DNA of 11,686 bases from an uncultured Oscillospiraceae bacterium. GTDB lineage: Bacteria > Bacillota > Clostridia > Oscillospirales > Oscillospiraceae. Each line of letters begins with the position of its first letter. The first letter of the stretch is position 1. The DNA lies in contig CAJLCG010000075.1 of assembly GCA_905205085.1 (NCBI GenBank), positions 1 to 11,686 on the forward strand, written 5' to 3'. A program made the translations under genes and the position numbers. The notes beneath the pieces are model-generated. The model had not been told where the DNA came from. It saw only the letters and a list, made by a program, of their open reading frames with translations, and did not search any database. Of the stretch, positions 6,573 through 11,686 are shown one piece after another.

Positions 6573-8198
6573 ATGCCTGAGATTAAATTAGAACACGTGA
6601 CCAAGCGCTGGGGCAAGTTCTACGCCGTAGACGACCTGGACCTGGTCATTGAGAACAACTCCTTCGTCACCCTGCTGGGCCCCTCCGGCTGCGGCAAGAC
6701 CACCACCCTGCGTATGATCGCCGGTCTGGAGACCCCCACCAGCGGCCGCATCACCATCGGCGACCAGGTGGTCTTTGACAGTGACCTGGGCATCAACGTC
6801 CCCGCCAACAAGCGCAAGGTGGGCTTTCTCTTCCAGAACTACGCCCTGTGGCCCAACATGACGGTGTACGACAACATCGCCTTTGGTCTGTCCAACGTGA
6901 AGGAGGAGCTCCCCACCATAGACTTTGAGGCCAAGAACGCCGCCCGCCTGGCGGAGATTCTGGAGAATCCCGGCGAGGTGGTCAAGATTCTGGAGGACTG
7001 CCGGGACAAGAAGGGCAAGATCGATGAGAAGAAAGCTTATATCAAGCTGATCGACGCCTTTACTCTGTCCATCTACACCGCCAAGAAGCTCTACGGCTAC
7101 CACCTGGAGCAGGGCAAGGACGTGTCCGGCGAGATCGCCTCGCTCCGCGCCAAGGTGGACTCCGCCCGGAAGTCCCAGACCCTCAACGAAAACTTTGAGG
7201 TGATGCAGGGCGGTCAGGTGGTCACCCAGACCCGGAAGCTCTCCAAGGAGGAGATCGACCTGGCCGTGCGCCGGGTCTCCCGCATCGTGAAGATCGGCAT
7301 GTTCATGGACCGCTACCCGGCGGAGCTGTCCGGCGGCCAGCAGCAGCGTGTGGCCATCGCCCGCACCCTGGCTCCCAAGCCCACCGTGCTCTTTATGGAC
7401 GAGCCTCTCTCCAACCTGGACGCCAAGCTGCGCCTTGAAATGCGCTACGAGCTGCAGCGCCTGCACGTGGAGACCGGTTCCACCTTCGTCTACGTCACCC
7501 ACGACCAGATGGAGGCCATGACCCTGGCCACCCAGATCTGCCTCATCAACAACGGCGTGCTCCAGCAGTACGACGCTCCCCTCACCGTCTACAACCGGCC
7601 CAACAACCTGTTTGTCGCCGACTTTGTGGGCAACCCCTCCATCAACTTTGTGGAGGCCAAGGGGGCCCAGCGGCCCGACGGCGCGGTAGAGCTGACCGTA
7701 TTTGCCGGACGGAAGGCTATCTTCCGACCCAAGGAGAATCTGGACCTGAACCAATGGTTCCTGGACCGGGACGCCCGGCAGGCCGCCCAGGAGGCCGCCC
7801 ACAAGGAAAAAGCCGCCCAGAAGTCCTATGTAGAAAAGGGCAACAAGGACGAAACCTTCCGCTACCACATCTCCACCGTGGTGGAGTACGACGACTCCCT
7901 GCGGGAGGAGCCGGTGCTCACCAACCAGGACCTGGTGCTAGGCATCCGGCCGGAGTTTCTGGACATCGTGGACGACAGCTGCCTGGAGGGCGAGATCTAC
8001 GGCGCCATGCCCACCGGCATGGAATCCACCATCAAGGTACGCATCGACGATTTCCTGCTCACCGGCGTTATCTTCGGCAGCTCCCTCTTCACCATCGGCG
8101 CCAAGGCGCCCCTGTCCATCTCGGGCAAGAACATCATGCTCTTTGACCGCAAGAGCGGCCAGTGCATTGCGGTAGGCAGCCTGGAATTTGAGGCATAA
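6573..8198 (+). CDS. ABC importer ATPase with large insertion in the helical subdomain
   Basis: A 541-residue ATPase of the MalK/FbpC class. Core motifs are complete: Walker A GPSGCGKT (36-43), Q-loop Q88, signature LSGGQQQRV (252-260), Walker B VLFMDEP (272-278), D-loop NLDA (281-284) and switch H310. A TOBE-type regulatory end follows, with GIRPE at 457-461. Family members are about 350 residues long and have the signature some 50 residues after the Q-loop. Here the distance is 164 because of an insertion at roughly 112-222, rich in charged helices. A smaller charged, alanine-rich insertion sits at about 386-428 in the TOBE region. Reading frame, codon use and motifs continue smoothly through both, so this is not a frameshift. 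The ATG at 6573 has AGGAGG at 6560-6565, overlapping the end of the permease gene. It would energise the fused permease. All catalytic residues are present, so it should be active. Confidence 0.95.
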   Translation: MPEIKLEHVTKRWGKFYAVDDLDLVIENNSFVTLLGPSGCGKTTTLRMIAGLETPTSGRITIGDQVVFDSDLGINVPANKRKVGFLFQNYALWPNMTVYDNIAFGLSNVKEELPTIDFEAKNAARLAEILENPGEVVKILEDCRDKKGKIDEKKAYIKLIDAFTLSIYTAKKLYGYHLEQGKDVSGEIASLRAKVDSARKSQTLNENFEVMQGGQVVTQTRKLSKEEIDLAVRRVSRIVKIGMFMDRYPAELSGGQQQRVAIARTLAPKPTVLFMDEPLSNLDAKLRLEMRYELQRLHVETGSTFVYVTHDQMEAMTLATQICLINNGVLQQYDAPLTVYNRPNNLFVADFVGNPSINFVEAKGAQRPDGAVELTVFAGRKAIFRPKENLDLNQWFLDRDARQAAQEAAHKEKAAQKSYVEKGNKDETFRYHISTVVEYDDSLREEPVLTNQDLVLGIRPEFLDIVDDSCLEGEIYGAMPTGMESTIKVRIDDFLLTGVIFGSSLFTIGAKAPLSISGKNIMLFDRKSGQCIAVGSLEFEA

Positions 8199-8211
8199 GC
8201 CTCAGAGAACA

Positions 8212-8246
8212 AAGAAGGGACGGAAGCAGTGCTTCCGTCCCTTCTT
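8212..8246 (+). terminator. Hairpin terminator after the importer operon
   Basis: AAGAAGGGACGGAAGC (8212-8227) pairs perfectly with GCTTCCGTCCCTTCTT (8231-8246), a 16-bp stem closing a three-base AGT loop, 13 bases after the ATPase stop. The following CTATTTACT is only moderately T-rich, but the stem itself ends in A/T pairs, which is typical of intrinsic terminators. It probably separates the two importer operons. Confidence 0.8.
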
Positions 8247-8329
8247 CTATTTACTCCGGCAATATGAGATATTTTACTGAAATGGATGTTTCTTCGGAAC
8301 GTCAGATCTAGTTCATCAGAAAAGAAAAA

Positions 8330-8359
8330 TTGACGAACCAAACAAAAGTATAGTAGTAT
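8330..8359 (+). promoter_or_regulatory. Candidate promoter for the metal-complex/tetrapyrrole operon
   Basis: TTGACG at 8330-8335 (five of six -35 matches) is followed, after 18 bp, by TAGTAT at 8354-8359 (four of six -10 matches). The leader to the ATG at 8435 would be about 70 bases. An imperfect inverted repeat, GTTCATCA (8311-8318) and TGACGAAC (8331-8338), overlaps the -35, and TGTGT-G-ACACA (8362-8372) lies at the likely transcription start. Both are possible regulator sites, not identified to a family. Confidence 0.5.
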
Positions 8360-8434
8360 TGTGTGTGACACAGAAGACGGGATTTTCTCCCCCTGTGAAT
8401 GACACAGACATCAAACATATTAGGAGGTCTCTCC

Positions 8435-9409
8435 ATGAAACGAACGGTACTTCGCCCTTTGGCGGCGATTCTCTTGGTCTGCTCCCTCACTGCCTGCGCG
8501 CCTGCTGCATCCAATAGCTCGCAAAGCAACACCTCCACCTCCAATTCTTCCTCCTCCCAATCCCAGGCTGTCACCTTCACCGATGACCTGGGCCGCACCG
8601 TCACGGTAGAGCGCCCCCAGCGGGTGGCCGCTCTCATCGGCAGCTTTGCCGATATCTGGTGCCTGGCGGGTGGACAGTCCACCCTGGTGGCCACTGCCAA
8701 CGACGCCTGGACCTCCTTTGATCTGGGTCTGGATGAGTCCGTTCTGGACCTGGGCGCCATTAAGGAGCCCAACTTTGAGGTTCTCCTTTCCGCCCAGCCC
8801 GACTTCGTCCTGGCCAGCTGCAACACCACAGCAAACGTGGACATGAAGGATTCCCTGGAGAAGGCAAACATTCCGGTGGCCTACTTTGACATTCAGAATT
8901 TCACCGACTATCTGCGCATGCTGGAGATCTGCACTCAGCTCACCGGCTGCCCGGAGCGGTACGTCCAGTATGGCGAGGAGATTGGCAAGGAAATTGATCA
9001 GGCAGTGGCCCGGCAGGACGGCTCTCAGCCCAAAATCCTCTGCATGCGCGCTACCGGCTCCAGCTGCAAGGTGAAGGGCAGCACCGATTTCCTGCTGGGT
9101 GAAATGCTGGCCGACCTGGGCTGTATCAATGTGGCCGACCAGGATAACGCCCTGCTGGAGGACCTGAGCCTGGAAGCCATTATGGCCGCCGACCCGGACT
9201 ACATCTTTGTGGTCCTCCAGGGCTCCGACCCTACCGACGCTCAGGAGACTCTGGAGCGCACCTTACTGTCTAACCCCGCTTGGGGAAGCCTGCGTGCCGT
9301 ACAGGAGGGACGGTTCTACACCCTGGAGCACGCCCTGTACAATCTGAAACCCAACGCACGCTGGGGGGAAGCCTATGAAAAACTGGCAGACATTCTCTAT
9401 CCGCAGTAA
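8435..9409 (+). CDS. Iron-complex/heme/corrinoid-type ABC substrate-binding lipoprotein (BtuF/FhuD-like fold)
   Basis: A 324-residue lipoprotein. The signal peptide ends in the lipobox LTAC (Cys21), followed by a Ser/Thr/Asn/Gln tether (about 25-44). The mature part starts with VTFTDDLGRTVTVERPQRVAAL, the usual opening of cluster A-II (BtuF/FhuD/FepB class) binding proteins. Further family features are EVLLSAQPDFVLA, LEDLSLEAIMAADPDYIFVV and the C-terminal LLSNPAWGSLRAVQEGRFY. These proteins capture siderophores, heme, cobalamin or similar metal chelates; the specific ligand cannot be told from what I see. The ATG at 8435 has AGGAGG at 8422-8427. A longer start at 8399 lacks a ribosome binding site and would disrupt the signal peptide. 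Its end overlaps the permease start by 35 bases, so the two are translated in close coupling. It is the first gene of an operon leading into tetrapyrrole synthesis. Confidence 0.93.
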   Translation: MKRTVLRPLAAILLVCSLTACAPAASNSSQSNTSTSNSSSSQSQAVTFTDDLGRTVTVERPQRVAALIGSFADIWCLAGGQSTLVATANDAWTSFDLGLDESVLDLGAIKEPNFEVLLSAQPDFVLASCNTTANVDMKDSLEKANIPVAYFDIQNFTDYLRMLEICTQLTGCPERYVQYGEEIGKEIDQAVARQDGSQPKILCMRATGSSCKVKGSTDFLLGEMLADLGCINVADQDNALLEDLSLEAIMAADPDYIFVVLQGSDPTDAQETLERTLLSNPAWGSLRAVQEGRFYTLEHALYNLKPNARWGEAYEKLADILYPQ

Positions 9410-10400
9410 TTCCCATACCAGAAAGGTCTTTGGCTTTCTGATCCTGCTCACGGTGCTGGCCGCTCTGGCCAGCATCTGCTTTGGTCCGGTGTTTGTCTCC
9501 CCCTCTGTGATTCCTGAGATCCTGCTGGGGCGCATTACCGGCACGGTAGAAGCCCACATCGTCCTCTACTCCCGCCTGCCCCGCACCGCCGGGTGCCTGC
9601 TGGCGGGGATGGCCCTGGCGGTGTCCGGTGCCGTGATCCAGAGCGTACTGCATAACCCTCTGGCTGCCCCCAACATCATCGGCGTTAACTCCGGGGCAGG
9701 CCTCATGGTGGTGCTGGTGGGGGCGGTGGCCCCCTACGCCCTGTGGCTGACTCCTCTGGCCGCCTTTCTGGGGGCGCTGTTGGGGGTACTGGTGGTGCTG
9801 TTTATCGCGGAGCGCACCGGAGCCAGCCGCATCACCCTGGTGCTGGCCGGTGTAGCGGTGTCCAACATTTTCAGTGCGGGCATCGATGCAGTCATCACCT
9901 TCTTCCCCGACGCGGTGCTGGGCTACTCTGATTTTCGTATCGGAGGCCTGAATAACCTCTCCTTCGAGCGACTCACCCCCGCGTTTTGGGTTATTCTGGT
10001 ATCCATGATTCTGCTGCTGTCTCTGAGCAGCGAGCTGGACATTCTGGCCCTAGGCTCTGATACGGCCAGGAGCCTGGGCCTGCCGGTCAAGCAGCTGCGC
10101 CTGGTTTCCCTTGCCCTGGCCGCCGCACTGGCGGGGGCTGCCGGCAGCTTTTGCGGCCTTTTGGGCTTCGTGGGGCTTATTGTTCCCCACATCATGCGCC
10201 GCTGCATCGGGGAGGATAGCCTCCCGCTGCTGCTCTCCTGTGCTCTGGGAGGCGCATCCCTGCTCACCCTCTGCGATCTGGCCGCCCGGCTGCTCTTTGC
10301 CCCCTTTGAGGTTCCGGTAGGCATTGTGCTCTCTCTGGCGGGAGGGCCCTTCTTCATTTGGCTGCTTCTGCGGCAGAGAGGAGGCCGCATCCATGATTGA
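9375..10400 (+). CDS. FecCD/BtuC-type ABC permease for metal complexes
   Basis: A 341-residue polytopic membrane protein, a normal length for the FecCD family, which forms homodimeric or heterodimeric channels of about ten segments per subunit. Recognisable are a first membrane segment at about 17-38, RLPR (67-70), the family hallmark GAVIQSVLHNPLAAPNIIGVN (85-105, ending at NSGAG), and GFVGLIVPHIMRR near 265-277, the region that contacts the ATPase. Only one permease gene is present, so a homodimer is expected. The start ATG at 9375 is 35 bases inside the end of the binding-protein gene and is preceded by a G-rich GGGGGGAAG stretch. No better start follows before the first membrane segment. 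The stop overlaps the ATPase start by 8 bases. Confidence 0.94.
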   Translation: MKNWQTFSIRSNSHTRKVFGFLILLTVLAALASICFGPVFVSPSVIPEILLGRITGTVEAHIVLYSRLPRTAGCLLAGMALAVSGAVIQSVLHNPLAAPNIIGVNSGAGLMVVLVGAVAPYALWLTPLAAFLGALLGVLVVLFIAERTGASRITLVLAGVAVSNIFSAGIDAVITFFPDAVLGYSDFRIGGLNNLSFERLTPAFWVILVSMILLLSLSSELDILALGSDTARSLGLPVKQLRLVSLALAAALAGAAGSFCGLLGFVGLIVPHIMRRCIGEDSLPLLLSCALGGASLLTLCDLAARLLFAPFEVPVGIVLSLAGGPFFIWLLLRQRGGRIHD

Positions 10401-11148
10401 GCTTCATCATGTCAGCGCCGGTTATGGCCCAAAACTGGTGGTGGAGGACATCTCTCTGGACCTGCGCCCCGGCCAGGTACTCACTTTGCTGGGTCCCAAC
10501 GGCAGCGGGAAGAGCACCCTGCTGCGCACCATTGCCGGGCTCCATCCCCTGGCCGGCGGTCAAATCACCGTGGACGGCGTGCCGGCCAAAGATCTTACCC
10601 GCCGCCAGGCGGCCCAGAAGATCACCTATATGCCTCAGTCCCGCACCGTCCCCAACATTACCGCCCGGAAAATGGTGCTCCACGGCCGTTTCCCCTACCT
10701 TTCCTACCCCCGACGCTACCGCAAGGAGGACTATGATGCCGCCCGGCGGGCCATGGAGCGCTCCGACGCCTGGGAACTGGCTGATAGTCCGGTACAGAGT
10801 CTCAGCGGCGGCCAGCGTCAGAAGGTTTATCTGGCCATGGCCATGGCCCAGGAGACCCAGACCATCCTCATGGATGAGCCCACCACCTATCTGGACATTC
10901 AGCACCAGCTGAACCTTATGACTGTGGCCCAGCAGATGGCCCAGCAGGGCACTGCAGTGGTTTTAGTCCTTCATGACCTGTGTCTGGCTCTGCGGTTCTC
11001 CCACCGCTGCGTTCTCTTGCAGGAGGGGCGGATGGTGCAGCAGGGAACCCCGGAGGAGGTTTTCCAGTCCGGCGCCCTGGACCAGGTATTTCAAGCCCGC
11101 ATCTGCCGGGTGGACACCCCAGACGGCTGGCGCTACTACTACGACTGA
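10393..11148 (+). CDS. FecE/BtuD-type ABC transporter ATPase
   Basis: A 251-residue ATPase, the usual size for the siderophore/heme/cobalamin class. Motifs are Walker A GPNGSGKS (34-41), Q-loop Q82 in YMPQ, signature LSGGQ (137-141), Walker B TILMDEP (157-163), D-loop YLD (166-168) and switch H194. The segment HGRFPYLSYPRRYRKED (97-113) between the Q-loop and signature is typical of the FecE family. I start it at ATG 10393, with AGGAGG 8 bases upstream (10379-10384). An in-frame reading from 10324 would add 23 residues lying inside the permease gene and is rejected. It overlaps the permease stop by 8 bases and is followed 14 bp later by the siroheme gene. With the preceding two genes it makes a complete importer. 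Confidence 0.95.
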   Translation: MIELHHVSAGYGPKLVVEDISLDLRPGQVLTLLGPNGSGKSTLLRTIAGLHPLAGGQITVDGVPAKDLTRRQAAQKITYMPQSRTVPNITARKMVLHGRFPYLSYPRRYRKEDYDAARRAMERSDAWELADSPVQSLSGGQRQKVYLAMAMAQETQTILMDEPTTYLDIQHQLNLMTVAQQMAQQGTAVVLVLHDLCLALRFSHRCVLLQEGRMVQQGTPEEVFQSGALDQVFQARICRVDTPDGWRYYYD

Positions 11149-11162
11149 CAGGAGGCCCTCAC

Positions 11163-11686
11163 ATGGCCTACTTCCCTTTTTTTATCGACCTTGACCAGAA
11201 GCCTGGGCTGGTGGTGGGAGGCGGCCCGGTAGCCGCCCGGAAAATCCGCACCTTACTTCCCTACGGCCCCCGTCTGACGGTGTGTGCTCCCTCGGTTCTC
11301 CCGGAGCTGGAGGCCCTGCCCGGTCTGACGGTACGGAAGGAACCCTTTTCTCCTGAACTGTTGGAGGGGGCGTTCTTTGTCATTGCCGCCACCGATGACC
11401 GGGAGCTGAACCGCCGTATTGCCGGATTGTGCCGGGCGCGGAATCTTCCCGTCAACGTGGCCGATCCGGGAACGGAAAGCACCTTTCTCTTCCCCTCGGT
11501 GGTACGGCGGGGCCCCATGACCATCGGAATCTCCACCGGCGGCACGAGCCCTACTGCCGCCCATGTTCTGAAAGAGCAGATCGAGGGACTGCTCCCCGGC
11601 AATCTGGAGGAGATTCTCCTCTGGATGGACGGGATGCGGGAGGAGCTCAAGGGCAGCCCTCTGCCCCAGCCCCAGCGTTCCGATTG
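11163..11686 (+). CDS. Precorrin-2 dehydrogenase/sirohydrochlorin ferrochelatase (partial; C-terminus beyond right edge)
   Basis: 174 residues are visible; family members have roughly 200-220, so a short C-terminal part is missing. The enzyme oxidises precorrin-2 to sirohydrochlorin with NAD and can insert iron to give siroheme, as do Met8p and the N-terminal half of CysG. Seen here are the start FPFFIDLDQKPGLVVGGGPVAARKI with its glycine-rich nucleotide-binding loop (19-25), ATDDRELN (76-83), VNVAD, whose D101 matches the catalytic aspartate of CysG (Asp104), FLFPSVVRRGP (108-118) and the phosphate-loop-like STGGTSP (124-130). The ATG at 11163 has AGGAGG at 11150-11155. It probably belongs to the same transcript as the importer, and further tetrapyrrole genes are likely to follow. 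Whether the iron-insertion activity is kept cannot be judged. The position of CysG Ser128 appears to be Thr125 here, an alignment from memory. Confidence 0.93.
   Translation, partial: MAYFPFFIDLDQKPGLVVGGGPVAARKIRTLLPYGPRLTVCAPSVLPELEALPGLTVRKEPFSPELLEGAFFVIAATDDRELNRRIAGLCRARNLPVNVADPGTESTFLFPSVVRRGPMTIGISTGGTSPTAAHVLKEQIEGLLPGNLEEILLWMDGMREELKGSPLPQPQRSD

Larger units (their letters stand above)
8199..8434 (+). other. Intergenic region between the two importer operons
   Basis: The 236-bp gap holds a terminator-like hairpin at 8212-8246, an AT-rich stretch, and a candidate promoter at 8330-8359 with short repeats around it. I looked for a cobalamin riboswitch and for a Fur-like palindrome because of the downstream genes and recognised neither. 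No coding potential with a ribosome binding site is evident apart from the leader of the next gene. Confidence 0.7.

Noticed and set aside
6906..7238. Possibility that the ATPase insertion reflects a frameshift or an inserted mobile element
   Set aside because: The frame is continuous, codon use matches the flanks, no terminal inverted repeats or target duplications are seen, and motifs on both sides are in frame.
6588..7868. 426-codon open frame on the minus strand opposite the ATPase gene
   Set aside because: Antisense shadow of a gene with all ABC motifs. The composition is a low-complexity Gly/Val/Leu/His/Gln mix and no family features are seen.
8247..8434. Cobalamin riboswitch or Fur box upstream of the second importer
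   Set aside because: I searched because of the tetrapyrrole context but found neither the conserved B12-box-like core nor a GATAATGATAATCATTATC-like palindrome. The leader is only about 70 bases if the proposed promoter is right, too short for a cobalamin riboswitch.

Overview
The window looks like a chromosomal segment from a fairly GC-rich gut-type clostridium, most likely of the Oscillospiraceae (Flavonifractor/Lawsonibacter-like). This is inferred from strong AGGAGG ribosome binding sites, a YesM/LytS-type histidine kinase, lipoprotein solute-binding proteins with Gram-positive style lipoboxes, and tightly packed operons. No species can be fixed from sequence reading alone. Nine protein-coding genes are supported, two of them cut by the window edges. 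I see no RNA genes, mobile elements, CRISPR arrays or pseudogenes.

Region 1 (1-3026, minus strand) is a sensory operon. Transcribed right to left, it holds a small lipoprotein solute-binding protein, a sensor histidine kinase with a large extracellular domain, and the start of a response regulator. The three genes are joined by two ATGA stop/start overlaps. A binding protein, kinase and regulator translated together suggest a ligand-sensing three-component system, comparable in layout to HptA-HptRS of staphylococci.

Region 2 (3027-3235) is a 209-bp divergent promoter region. It has a clear extended -10 element for the sensory operon and a weaker promoter for the right-hand operon, with short repeats that may be regulator sites.

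Region 3 (3236-8198, plus strand) is an ABC importer: a 454-residue lipoprotein binding protein, a 609-residue permease that fuses two permease domains, and a 541-residue ATPase. A strong hairpin sits between the binding protein and permease genes, and a terminator-like hairpin follows the ATPase. The ATPase is about 190 residues longer than usual, mainly because of a roughly 110-residue insertion between the Q-loop and the ABC signature. The simplest reading is that the region 1 system senses a solute and switches on this importer. The substrate cannot be read from sequence. Neither binding protein has the paired tyrosines of ferric-iron binders, so the usual 'iron transporter' label is doubtful.

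Region 4 (8435-11686, plus strand) is a second, unrelated importer of the iron-complex/heme/corrinoid class (binding lipoprotein, FecCD-type permease, ATPase). It is followed 14 bp later by a precorrin-2 dehydrogenase/sirohydrochlorin ferrochelatase gene that runs off the right edge. The arrangement links uptake of a metal complex or tetrapyrrole to siroheme/corrinoid/heme synthesis. The genes overlap or nearly touch, so they are probably one transcript from a promoter near 8330-8359.
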